Source: CAZEBW01 sp964510205
GTDB lineage: Bacteria > Chloroflexota > Anaerolineae > VGOG01
Direction: 5' to 3'
Assembly: GCA_964510205.1 (NCBI GenBank)
Contig: CAZEBW010000011.1
Span: 9,251-73,250 of the forward strand
Length of the DNA: 64,000 nt
The notes beneath the pieces were generated by a model. The model was given only the letters and a program-made list of their open reading frames with translations. It ran no database searches and was not told the origin of the DNA. The first letter of the stretch is position 1; each line of letters starts with the position of its first letter. Of the stretch, positions 6,762-14,303 are shown piece by piece. The position numbers were made by a program, and so were the translations under genes.

Positions 6762-9700
6762 CTAAGGGCTGATTTGTTGTCGCAACTGGGCGATGAAAGC
6801 TTCCAAGGCCGGCGCGTCGTCCTCGGGGGCCAGGGCCAAAGCGGTCTCAGCCTCGGCGATGGCTTCCTCGATTCGCCCCAGTTGCTGGTAGATCATGGCC
6901 AGGTTCTTGTGGGTGGCGTAATCGTCGGGCGCTAACTCCAGCACCTTGAGATTCTCTTCCAGCGCCTCCTGGAGCTTGCCTTGCAGAGCATAGATGTAGC
7001 CCAGCGCGCTGTGGGCCTGCACAATGTTGGGATTCAACTCCAGGGCCTGAGCGTAGGCCTCCTCCGCCCGTTCGAAGTCCTGCTCGTTCAAATAGGTTTG
7101 GCCCTCGGCGAGGTAGGACTGGATCAGCGCCTCATCTGACTTGGTGATAGGCTGTCCTCCTCCCAACTGAGCGATGAAGGCCTCCAGATTCGCCTTCTCC
7201 TCCTCTGGCGCCAACTCCAAAGCGATTTGGGCTTCTGCAAGGGCCGCGTCGGTTTGTCCCAACTGCTGGTACAGGAGGGCCAGGTTCTTGTGACTGGCGT
7301 AATCGTCGGGAGATAGCTCCAGCACCTTCAGATTCTCCTCTATGGCCTCCTGAAGCTTCCCTTGCTGCGAGTAGATGTAGCCCAGAGAGCTATGAGCCTG
7401 CGCTATTTTGGGATTCAGTTCCAAAGCCCTGGAGTAGGCGTCTGCCGCCTTGTCCAGTTCCTCTAGCCTTAGATACAGATCGCCCAGGAGGAGATAGGTC
7501 TGGTCATACTGCTGATCCAAGCCCAAAGAATGTTGATACTTCTCCAGAGCCCTCTCATGATCACCCAGAATGTAGTAAACTTGTCCCCACTCATTGAAAA
7601 GCTGAGCGTTTTGGGGGCTGAGGCTCGTGGCCTGACGGTAATACTCTACAGCTTGGCCCAACTTCTCGGCTCGCTGGGCTGGGTCGGAAGAGAGCTGGCC
7701 CCAAGTGCGATGGAGGCGGGCCAGGTTGGCGCTGTGGTCGGTATTGAGCGGGTTGAGCCGTCGCGCCTCGGTCAGGACTGCTCGGCTGGCGACCAGCAAG
7801 TCTTCGCGGCTCAGGTTGGCGACCTGCTGTGGCGCCAACGCCAGCAGCTCAGCGGCGCTGATGTCTGACGGCAGCGTAGTTGGCCCGGCCGGCGCCCGTT
7901 TGGCCTTTTCCAAGAGGGCCGAGCCCAGAAAGAGATAGTAGTAGTCCTCATTGGGAGCAAGCTTCACGGCCCGTCGGTAGAGCGCAATGCTGGCATCGTA
8001 TTGCCTGGCTCCAAAATAGGATTTAGCATGCTTGTAGACGACGTCAGCGCTGATGACGCTGAGGTTAGTGGTGAAGACCAAAACCACGACCAAGACGACC
8101 AAAATGGGGTAAAGCCAGCCATAGCGACGTCGCCAGAAGCTGGCGGGCAATGACTTCCTCCACAGCAGCGCACCGGCCACAGCCAAAAGGAGCAGGAAAG
8201 CAAAGACGTAATAGAACACCAAGCCGTTGGCTACGGCACCCGCTTGTTTCAATAAATCCTCCAGGGACTCCACGGCGATCCTGATTTGCACCTGACGATT
8301 GCGAATGAGGTAGAAGACGACAAGACATACCAGGGAAATCAACGAGTAGAATAGAGAAGCTAGAAACCACTGGCCGCGTCTCGTCTGAGCCACGATGATC
8401 GCCCCGGCCACAAGCCAGACGAGAGCGAGCAGCCAGAGCAGGCTGTAGCCCCTGGCCGAGAGGTCGAATTGGGGGGTGACGTAATCGTACCCCAGGGTTA
8501 CCAAGACCAGCGCCATCAAAAAAGAGCGGATAATGACCTCGGGATTAGAAGTCAAGAAGTTAAGGATTCGCGTCTTGATCCCCGGCCAAGACGGCTGGCT
8601 GGAACTGCGCCGGCGCCTACGCCGTTTCTTGCGCGTCTGCTCCGGCGCCTCAGGCGGCGCCGCGTGGACGGCTTCCCGCGCCGTCGCGGCTGGATAGCGG
8701 CAGCCGTAGCCTGCCGCAACCATCAACGCTGCATACACCCAGAAATAGGTGCGGGTGGCGGCGATGGCAATACCCAGATTGATCTCCACGAAATGGGCCA
8801 GCAGGGCCGAGACCAGTGCGATGAGCAAAAACTGATATGGGCGGCTCTCCTCGGATCGGCTATAGAACGCTGCTGCGGACACGACCAGGTACCCAGCCAG
8901 GCCGAGGGCGATGCCCAGCGGCAATCCCACCCCCACGTATGCTGCCCCTTTCCAGAGCCCCAGGAAGAGCGCGGCAGCCAAGCCGCCGCCGAGGAAGAAG
9001 CCGATGAAGACGTTGCGCTGGCCGGAGTCCTCAATCAATCCCAGCCACTCGTAGCCATAATAGAACACGCTGCCGAAGAGCAAGAGGTAGACTGCGAAGC
9101 CAGCCAGGCCCGTGATCACCAGCGCATCAAAGGTCTCGTTGTGGGAACGGTCGGGGGATGCCTTGCGGGCTTCGACGTTAGCCAGCTCTGGCGGATAGAA
9201 GCGATTGTAGGCCACGAACATGGATTCCGGCCCATAGCCAATAAAGGGCCGCAGGAGGTTCCACTCGTCGGGCTGGCCGGAGGGGTACTGGATGGGCTCG
9301 TGGGGCGTTACCATTTCTACGGCGCCCTCCCAGATGAGCACACGCACCAGGCCCGTGCCGGTTTCCGTCTCAAACACGCGTCCCAAGCGGCCGATGTAAG
9401 GCAGCGTTCGCCAGGATGCGATAGGGGAGCCTGGCAAATTGAAGACGACCAAAAAGGCCAGCGGCACCAGCGCCTGTATGATCCAGGCCAGCCACAGCCA
9501 CTTCCAGCCTTTGCGCAGGATGACCATGAAGCCGATACAGACCACCCCGCTGGCTATGCCCACAAAGAATCCCAGGGCGGACAGAAGCGTCCTGTCGGGA
9601 GCGCCGTCGAAGAAACCGATCCTGCCCAGGAGAACGCCACCGCCCATGCCTATCAAGAATCCGACCAGGCCGCTGAGGATCACCGTGGCCAGGGCCTTGA

Positions 9701-10601
9701 TCCCATCGCTGAGGCCCAGCGAGCTCTGATCCTCCGCCCGCCGGCGCAAGAGGGTCAGGGATAGAAGCACAAAGCTGAAGAGGCCGGCCAGCAATCCCAG
9801 CATGGGGCCACGGCTCTGGGTGAAGAGGATGCAGATGAGCTGAGCGGCTAGAATGAAAACGTAGCCAGTCGCCAGAATCATGTCAGAGGCAACGCCTTCG
9901 TCGCCAGTCGTTCCGCCCTCATCGGCCAAAATGGCAGAGAAGGACTCCACCACGCGAGCCAGGGTGAGGGGAACGACCATGATCAGAAAAGCGGCTACGA
10001 AGATGGAGTTGCCCATATTGGCGGCCACCCGGCCCGTGACATCGGCGGCCCAGGGCAAAGGGTCTCGCCCATAGTGCTGCAAGATGCCATACAGCGATAT
10101 GGGCAAGCTGACCAGGATAGCGACAGTAACCAGCCGCTGGATCTGCTGGCGAGTGCGCAAGCCCTGCAGAGCCAGGAAGAAGATCACGATGTACGAGAAA
10201 GTGGTGTAAGTGCCCTGCAAACGTTGGTAAGAGCCCCAGAGACTGGCTCGCGGGGCCACAGAGAGCAGAGTAGAAAGTAGGTACACCGCTACCAACAACA
10301 GCGTGGGGAGAACTAACGGAGTTTGGAGTCGAATGCTGCGTCCACCTTCCAACCCTTCGGCTGGGCTCAGGACAGGCTTCCAACTGCCAACTTCCAGCGT
10401 CCTGATGACCCAGGCCACGGCCATCACCAGGGCGATGGAGCGCAGCAAGGTGAGCTTGTCTGGCTCGAACACGCGGTCGGAGAAGACGTTGAAAAACAGG
10501 GGCGCCACGATGACGGCCGCCAGCCAGCCAGCTTCGATGATCTTATCACAGAAAACGCTCAGTTTGGTCTGGTGGTCAGATGGTCCTTGGTCCTTGGTCA
10601 T
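6762..10601 (-). CDS. O-antigen ligase/polymerase-family membrane protein fused to a TPR tail
   Basis: The protein has 1279 residues. The first 720 or so form many membrane helices with the large extracellular loop of the O-antigen ligase (Wzy/WaaL) family: FIGYGPESMFVAYNRFYPPE, then RSHNETFDALVITGLAG with the conserved Arg-Ser-His. A basic stretch KKRRRRRRSSSQ separates a second helix group. From about residue 870 to the end are tetratricopeptide repeats, including two similar blocks (see findings). It probably polymerises or transfers the lipid-linked glycan; the TPRs may bind partners or modal glycan. The start overlaps the epimerase stop (ATGA). N-terminal codons (TKDQGPSDH) and an insert near residue 78 (KPVLSPAEG) come from dispersed repeats. 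Confidence 0.85.
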   Translation of the reverse strand: MTKDQGPSDHQTKLSVFCDKIIEAGWLAAVIVAPLFFNVFSDRVFEPDKLTLLRSIALVMAVAWVIRTLEVGSWKPVLSPAEGLEGGRSIRLQTPLVLPTLLLVAVYLLSTLLSVAPRASLWGSYQRLQGTYTTFSYIVIFFLALQGLRTRQQIQRLVTVAILVSLPISLYGILQHYGRDPLPWAADVTGRVAANMGNSIFVAAFLIMVVPLTLARVVESFSAILADEGGTTGDEGVASDMILATGYVFILAAQLICILFTQSRGPMLGLLAGLFSFVLLSLTLLRRRAEDQSSLGLSDGIKALATVILSGLVGFLIGMGGGVLLGRIGFFDGAPDRTLLSALGFFVGIASGVVCIGFMVILRKGWKWLWLAWIIQALVPLAFLVVFNLPGSPIASWRTLPYIGRLGRVFETETGTGLVRVLIWEGAVEMVTPHEPIQYPSGQPDEWNLLRPFIGYGPESMFVAYNRFYPPELANVEARKASPDRSHNETFDALVITGLAGFAVYLLLFGSVFYYGYEWLGLIEDSGQRNVFIGFFLGGGLAAALFLGLWKGAAYVGVGLPLGIALGLAGYLVVSAAAFYSRSEESRPYQFLLIALVSALLAHFVEINLGIAIAATRTYFWVYAALMVAAGYGCRYPAATAREAVHAAPPEAPEQTRKKRRRRRRSSSQPSWPGIKTRILNFLTSNPEVIIRSFLMALVLVTLGYDYVTPQFDLSARGYSLLWLLALVWLVAGAIIVAQTRRGQWFLASLFYSLISLVCLVVFYLIRNRQVQIRIAVESLEDLLKQAGAVANGLVFYYVFAFLLLLAVAGALLWRKSLPASFWRRRYGWLYPILVVLVVVLVFTTNLSVISADVVYKHAKSYFGARQYDASIALYRRAVKLAPNEDYYYLFLGSALLEKAKRAPAGPTTLPSDISAAELLALAPQQVANLSREDLLVASRAVLTEARRLNPLNTDHSANLARLHRTWGQLSSDPAQRAEKLGQAVEYYRQATSLSPQNAQLFNEWGQVYYILGDHERALEKYQHSLGLDQQYDQTYLLLGDLYLRLEELDKAADAYSRALELNPKIAQAHSSLGYIYSQQGKLQEAIEENLKVLELSPDDYASHKNLALLYQQLGQTDAALAEAQIALELAPEEEKANLEAFIAQLGGGQPITKSDEALIQSYLAEGQTYLNEQDFERAEEAYAQALELNPNIVQAHSALGYIYALQGKLQEALEENLKVLELAPDDYATHKNLAMIYQQLGRIEEAIAEAETALALAPEDDAPALEAFIAQLRQQISP
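10353..10378. repeat. Dispersed repeat (CCTTCGxC..GGCTCAGGACAGG) in the ligase gene
   Basis: A copy of the window's commonest small repeat, read in frame as VLSPAEG in the ligase N-terminus. Other copies are at 30717-30741, 31772-31797, 32718-32775, 32804-32828, 35804-35825, 37446-37472 and 62230-62255. Confidence 0.8.
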
Positions 10602-10622
10602 CGGTCCTTGGTCCTTGGTGAT
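10574..10622. repeat. GGTCCTT tandem repeats at the epimerase/ligase junction
   Basis: The unit GGTCCTT (gene strand AAGGACC) is repeated about five times across the overlap of the epimerase stop and ligase start. It codes the C-terminal SPRTKDR of one protein and the N-terminal MTKDQGPSD of the other. Confidence 0.75.
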
Positions 10623-11587
10623 TTGTGTTTACCCTGGAACCACTCGATGGTCCTCTTGAGGCCCTCTTCCAGGGGAACCTCCGCTCTAAAACCCAGCACT
10701 TTCTCCGCTTTTCTCACGTCCGGCACTCGACGGCGGGTCTCCTCGAAGTTGTCGCCGTAGGCCTTCTCGTAAGGCAGGTGAACGATCTCCGAAGGCGAGC
10801 CGACCAACTTCTTGACTAACTGAGCCAGTTCTAAAATAGTGGTTTCCCGACTCTTGCCGATGTTGAAACTCTGCCCCACCGCCTCCTCCAGGGTCGCCGC
10901 CAGAATGGACCCCCTGACGGTATCATCAACGTAAGTGAAACAGCGGGTTTGCTGCCCGTCGCTGAACACCGTCAGGGGCTGGCCTGCCAGCGCCTGGTTG
11001 ATGAACTTAGCCACCACGCTGCCGTAGCCTCTGGGGTCGAGGCGAGGGCCGTAGGAGTTGAAATAGCGGACGATGCTGATCGGCAGCCCTTTGTCGTGGT
11101 AGATGAAGGCCAGGTGCTCGTCAATGGCTTTGGCCAGGGCATAGGACCAGCGCCCCACCGCCGTGGGACCCAGGATGCTGTCGTCCTCCTCGGCCAGGGG
11201 CACTTTTTCCGATTTGCCGTAGACCTCGGAGCTGGAGGCGATCACCACTTTTCGCCAATACTTATAGGCCAGTTCCAGCACGATCTCGGTGCCTCGCACG
11301 TTGGTCAGGATACCCCGCAGCGGATGATCAATGACGTGCTTGACGCCCACCACCGCCGCCAAGTGATAGATGAGGTCCACCTGCTCCACGATCCGCTCCA
11401 TCAGGGGCTCGTTGAGGATGGTGTCGTTGACGAAGTGAAAGCGTTCGTTCTCCAAGAGGTGGCGGATGTTATCTATCTTCCCTGTGACGAGGTTATCAAC
11501 CACGTGGACATCGTGGCCCTGGGCTATCAGCGCATCCACCAGGTGCGAGCCGATGTAGCCCGCCCCGCCGGTGACTAGGATTTTCAT
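10598..11587 (-). CDS. NAD-dependent epimerase/dehydratase (nucleotide-sugar SDR)
   Basis: Extended short-chain dehydrogenase of 329 residues acting on nucleotide sugars in the cytoplasm. The Rossmann motif GGAGYIGSH is at residues 7-15, and the catalytic Ser and Tyr/Lys are in SSSEVYGKSE and YALAK. The region after it (RYFNSYGPRLDPRGYGSVV) resembles UDP-glucuronate decarboxylases and UDP-galactose/GlcNAc 4-epimerases; I cannot choose between them. Its start overlaps the stop of the preceding small unknown gene (ATGA), and its stop overlaps the ligase start, so the three form a tight operon. The last residues are repeat-coded. Confidence 0.85.
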   Translation of the reverse strand: MKILVTGGAGYIGSHLVDALIAQGHDVHVVDNLVTGKIDNIRHLLENERFHFVNDTILNEPLMERIVEQVDLIYHLAAVVGVKHVIDHPLRGILTNVRGTEIVLELAYKYWRKVVIASSSEVYGKSEKVPLAEEDDSILGPTAVGRWSYALAKAIDEHLAFIYHDKGLPISIVRYFNSYGPRLDPRGYGSVVAKFINQALAGQPLTVFSDGQQTRCFTYVDDTVRGSILAATLEEAVGQSFNIGKSRETTILELAQLVKKLVGSPSEIVHLPYEKAYGDNFEETRRRVPDVRKAEKVLGFRAEVPLEEGLKRTIEWFQGKHKSPRTKDR

Positions 11588-11952
11588 AATACCCCCAGCC
11601 TTTTCCTCAACTCGCCGTGCTCTGTCATCGAAGCGCCAGTCTCTATCTGCTTATGCACCTCTTCCAAGTCGGCCAGCAACCTGGGCAAAGGCTCGTAATC
11701 CGAATGGACAATCTTGACGCCATTCTCGATGTAATATGCTTTGACCTCACTAGGGGGGCTGTCCTGCTTATCTATGTAATCTGCGTAGGCCTGCTCATTG
11801 CCAAAGCAAATGTAGCCTTCATCATCAATGAAATAGTCTCTACGCTTAAGCTCGTAATCGCGCAGCACTTCTTTGACTTTGCTGCCGATTAGCTGCTGCA
11901 AATCTCCCACGGTTATGCTGTTGACAGGCTGGTCCAACAATGTGTGTGCCAT
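11584..11952 (-). CDS. Small protein of unknown function in the glycan operon
   Basis: A 122-residue soluble protein that I do not recognise. The N-terminal half contains VGDLQQLIGSKVKEVLRDYE, which looks like a helical dimer region. The middle is acidic and aromatic (RRDYFIDDEGYICFGNEQAY). The C-terminal half is helical and charged (LLADLEEVHKQIETGA). There is no signal peptide or membrane segment. It is translationally coupled to the epimerase (ATGA overlap) and starts three bases after the transferase upstream, so it is cotranscribed with them. It could be an antitoxin-like or regulatory add-on, but nothing in the sequence establishes this. Confidence 0.7.
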   Translation of the reverse strand: MAHTLLDQPVNSITVGDLQQLIGSKVKEVLRDYELKRRDYFIDDEGYICFGNEQAYADYIDKQDSPPSEVKAYYIENGVKIVHSDYEPLPRLLADLEEVHKQIETGASMTEHGELRKRLGVL

Positions 11953-11955
11953 AGA

Positions 11956-13215
11956 TCATCCCTCCCTGATCTCTTGGAAGACCTCATCAACGTCCTCGTC
12001 CTTCCAGATTCCGCGGAAATGCCTAAGCGCTGCCAGCTTATCCGCCACTCTGATACTCTTCTGCCCCAGCAACTCGGCGTAAAGCCCCTCGACGTTGGCG
12101 AGCAAGGTCTGGACGGCGAACCTAGGGTAAACCGCTTCCCGACCCCTCTGCCCCATCTCGCTTGCCTTTTCCGGATGCCTGAGCAGCTCAATGATGGACT
12201 CGGCCATCCCTGTCACGTCCCCTGCTTCCACCAGATAGCCGGTCTCCCCATTGGCCACCACGTCGGGGACGCCGCCCACCGCTGTGGCCGCCACGGGCAC
12301 TCCCGCCGCCATGGCCTCGATGAGGGAGACAGGCGTGCCCTCGTTGATGGAGGTGAGGGCCACCACGTCCAAATCGGCGTAAAGGCGGGGCAGGTCTCGC
12401 CGCCAGCCGGTGAAGAGCACCCCCTCACCCAACGCCAAATCGCGAGTGTAAGCCTCCAGCTCCTCCCTCAGCTCCCCATCGCCCACCACCAGGAACCTGG
12501 CCTGGGTCACCGCCTCCGCCGCCAGCTTGGCCGCCTGGAGGAACAGGCGGTGGTTCTTGATGGGAACCAGGCGGGCGACGATGCCGACCAGCTTATCCTC
12601 GGCGGCTAGGCTCAGCTCGCGGCGCAGTTGGCCGCGATGGGATTCACAAGCCAGCAGGGCCTCCAGCTCGAAGCCCAGGGGGACGACGGTGATCTTCTCC
12701 AGGGGCGCGACGCCGTATGCGGCCAGTTCCCGTCGCTGTCCCTCACTCACAGTGACAATGCGGTCGCTGAGGCGAGCCAGGGTGCGCTCCATCCACACCA
12801 GGGCCTTGCTCAAGACAGGGCCAAAATAACCGTGCAGCACGTGTCCGTGGAAAGTGTGCACAACGACGGGCACGCCCGCCAACTTAGCCGCCAGGCGGCC
12901 CAGCAAGCCCGCCGTCGCCGTGTGCGTGTGGACGATGTGTGGCTTCTGGCGGCGCATCAGGCGGTAAAGCTTGAACAGAGTGACGAGACCGCCCACGGGA
13001 TCAACGTTTCGCCTCAGTTGAGGGATGATAACGGGCTCCACCCCCTTGGCGGCTGCCAAGTCGAGCATATTCCCTTCGTACTCGCCCTCCACCCCCGTCA
13101 CCAGCGTGGATTCGAATCGCTCGTTGTTCAATCCGGCGGTGAGCAGGATAGTATGGATGGCCGGCCCGCCGATGTTGAGTCTGGCGATGATGCGTAAGAC
13201 CCTTATCTTACTCAC
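11956..13215 (-). CDS. GT4-family glycosyltransferase
   Basis: GT-B retaining glycosyltransferase of 419 residues using a nucleotide-activated sugar. The N-terminal acceptor domain begins RVLRIIARLNIGGPAIH and includes HTHTATAGLLGRLAAKL. The C-terminal donor domain has ARLVPIKNHRLFLQAAK, the loop TSINEGTPVSLIEAMAAGVP with the Glu pair of the EX7E motif, and ATAVGGVPDVV. The start is GTG at 13215 with only a weak ribosome site (TTGGATT), so the first residues are uncertain. It precedes the unknown gene and the epimerase in one operon and probably adds one sugar to the lipid-linked repeat unit. Confidence 0.88.
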   Translation of the reverse strand: MSKIRVLRIIARLNIGGPAIHTILLTAGLNNERFESTLVTGVEGEYEGNMLDLAAAKGVEPVIIPQLRRNVDPVGGLVTLFKLYRLMRRQKPHIVHTHTATAGLLGRLAAKLAGVPVVVHTFHGHVLHGYFGPVLSKALVWMERTLARLSDRIVTVSEGQRRELAAYGVAPLEKITVVPLGFELEALLACESHRGQLRRELSLAAEDKLVGIVARLVPIKNHRLFLQAAKLAAEAVTQARFLVVGDGELREELEAYTRDLALGEGVLFTGWRRDLPRLYADLDVVALTSINEGTPVSLIEAMAAGVPVAATAVGGVPDVVANGETGYLVEAGDVTGMAESIIELLRHPEKASEMGQRGREAVYPRFAVQTLLANVEGLYAELLGQKSIRVADKLAALRHFRGIWKDEDVDEVFQEIREG

Positions 13216-13309
13216 AATCCAATTCTAGCAGATTATGCCTCTTTCCGCAAGCGGCGTGGCAAGCCACTGATCAAACAGATTGCCATCCCGCCCCCTCCAC
13301 CCACTCGGT

Positions 13310-13333
13310 TTCGATACGCCTTCGGCTACTCAA
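13310..13333. repeat. Dispersed repeat TTCGATACGCCTTCGGCTAC
   Basis: A short A/T-poor motif located at the end of the decayed transferase fragment, supplying its in-frame stop (GTTGAGTAG on the minus strand). It has the look of a dispersed small repeat; no second copy is seen in this window. Confidence 0.4.
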
Positions 13334-13512
13334 CCCCAAGCAGCCCCATCTTCTCTCTGATCAACTCCTCGTACAGGGCTTCCGTCTCTGCCACCATCCT
13401 CTCCACGCTGAAGTGGGCGACCGGAACGGTCGCCCCTACACCCCGCTCCCGTCCGGCCTGGCCCATTTTGCGCCGCCGGTCGGGGTCGCGCAAGAAGGTT
13501 ACCGGCTCCGGT
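13326..13512 (-). pseudogene. Remnant A: 3' end of a GT4 glycosyltransferase
   Basis: On the minus strand, after a TGA, the frame reads EPVTFLRDPDRRRKMGQAGR, then a repeat-coded stretch, then HFSVERMVAETEALYEEL and IREKMGLLGVE, ending at a stop near 13328. This is the C-terminal helix pair of a GT4 enzyme with no catalytic domain attached. It is over 90 percent identical at DNA level, over about 70 bases, to remnant B at 14120-14300, and most differences are synonymous. The palindrome at 13425-13449 interrupts it. The rest of 13216-13544 holds no other gene that I can see. Confidence 0.72.
13425..13449. repeat. Short palindrome GGGCGACCG..CGGTCGCCC
   Basis: The sequence GGGCGACCGGAACGGTCGCCC folds on itself with a short central loop and sits inside the decayed transferase fragment. 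It is probably an inserted small repeat. Confidence 0.5.
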
Positions 13513-13544
13513 CACGGCGGGAGGCCGCGTTACGTAGGAAAACG

Positions 13545-13775
13545 TCAACATTGGGCCAACAATTCAAAGTACCGCGCCCGGCTCATACCAGCGGTACGCA
13601 CGTTATTCTGGATGATGAAGCGCGGAACCTGCCGCCATTGAGGTATGACCGAAGGCCGCTTGCAGCCGGGCTTGGTCATCACCACGTGGTCGCCTTTCTG
13701 CCGCACGACAGTGAAGCCGTCTCGTTCGAAGACGCAGACCAGCCGGCGCCAGTGGATGGGGGTCAGGCGAGGCAT
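13545..13775 (-). CDS. hicA: HicA-family mRNA interferase toxin (second copy)
   Basis: A 76-residue HicA toxin with a canonical layout: PIHWRRLVCVFERDGFTVVR, the catalytic-histidine strand QKGDHVVMTKPG, and a helix RTAGMSRARYFELL. It overlaps the hicB end by 13 bases in another frame, which implies coupled translation. It differs clearly from the copy at 3790, which lacks the QKGDH form, so the two pairs are not recent duplicates. It is flanked by the two transferase remnants. Confidence 0.87.
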   Translation of the reverse strand: MPRLTPIHWRRLVCVFERDGFTVVRQKGDHVVMTKPGCKRPSVIPQWRQVPRFIIQNNVRTAGMSRARYFELLAQC

Positions 13776-14062
13776 GCGCTCAGGGGCTCTTCGAGGGAAA
13801 GTTGCCGAATGCTCACACTGAACATCGGCGAGAGCATCAAGGGCTGGGAAACGTCGTATCCGGCTTCAGACAAAATATCCGCCAGCGTGCCCATCCTGGC
13901 TGCCTCTTCGAGGAACAAGCGCAATGCTGTCTGCAGATTCTCCCGTGCTTCTTCTTCAGTGTGACCACAACTGGAGACGTCAAGTTCCGGGCAATAGGCA
14001 ATAATGACGCCATCCTCGCGGAAGAGTTGTTCGGTAAAGATGAGGTTATGCATATCGTTCAT
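13763..14062 (-). CDS. hicB: HicB-family antitoxin (second copy)
   Basis: A 99-residue HicB protein beginning with the degenerate RNase H-like strand set (VIIAYCPELDVSSCGHTEEE) and a helix ARENLQTALRLFLEEAARMG. The C-terminal 35 residues have no clear DNA-binding motif. The start is the ATG at 14062 behind GGAGGGAG; an ATG nine bases later is possible. It neutralises the adjacent HicA. Its promoter is at 14095-14123. Confidence 0.85.
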   Translation of the reverse strand: MNDMHNLIFTEQLFREDGVIIAYCPELDVSSCGHTEEEARENLQTALRLFLEEAARMGTLADILSEAGYDVSQPLMLSPMFSVSIRQLSLEEPLSACLA

Positions 14063-14094
14063 CTCCCTCCACTGCTGTGTTTGCTACAAAATTG

Positions 14095-14123
14095 ATTATA
14101 GCACGTTCCTTGGGGTGGGTCAA
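14095..14123 (-). promoter_or_regulatory. Sigma70-type promoter of hicBA (second copy)
   Basis: On the minus strand, TTGACC (14123-14118) and TATAAT (14100-14095) are 17 bases apart. The -35 box overlaps the stop codon of the transferase remnant B, so the toxin-antitoxin unit carries its own promoter right at the junction. Confidence 0.78.
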
Positions 14124-14300
14124 TTGGCAGTAGATCGCTGGTAGGGCTTTTCCAACCCATCCCCCCACTCCAGCCCCATCTTCTCCCTGATCAGCTCCTC
14201 GTAGAGGGCTTCCGTCTCCGCCACCATCCTCTCCACGCCGAAATATTTCTCCACCCGCGCCCGTCCCGCCCGCCCCGCCCGCCCCATGGCCTGGGCAGGC
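14120..14300 (-). pseudogene. Remnant B: 3' end of a GT4 glycosyltransferase
   Basis: The minus strand reads KEPAQAMGRAGRAGRARVEK, then YFGVERMVAETEALYEEL and IREKMGLEWGDGLEKPYQ, to a TGA at 14122-14120. This is the C-terminus of a GT4 enzyme. It begins at the stop of the intact transferase at 14304, but in a different frame, and no catalytic domain is attached. It is near-identical to remnant A across VERMVAETEALYEELIREKM. Together the two copies bracket the hicBA pair. Confidence 0.72.
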
Positions 14301-14303
14301 TCC

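Noticed and set aside
8469..9764. Plus-strand open frame of over 400 codons opposite the ligase gene
   Set aside because: Composition is His/Gln/Arg-rich, as expected from an antisense frame of hydrophobic membrane helices; no motif or start signal.
6762..10601. Taking the O-antigen-ligase family protein as proof of an outer membrane with LPS
   Set aside because: No lipid A or core genes are in the window, and the same family serves as polymerase or ligase in other envelopes; the LysM-anchored receptor points to a wall-exposed surface.
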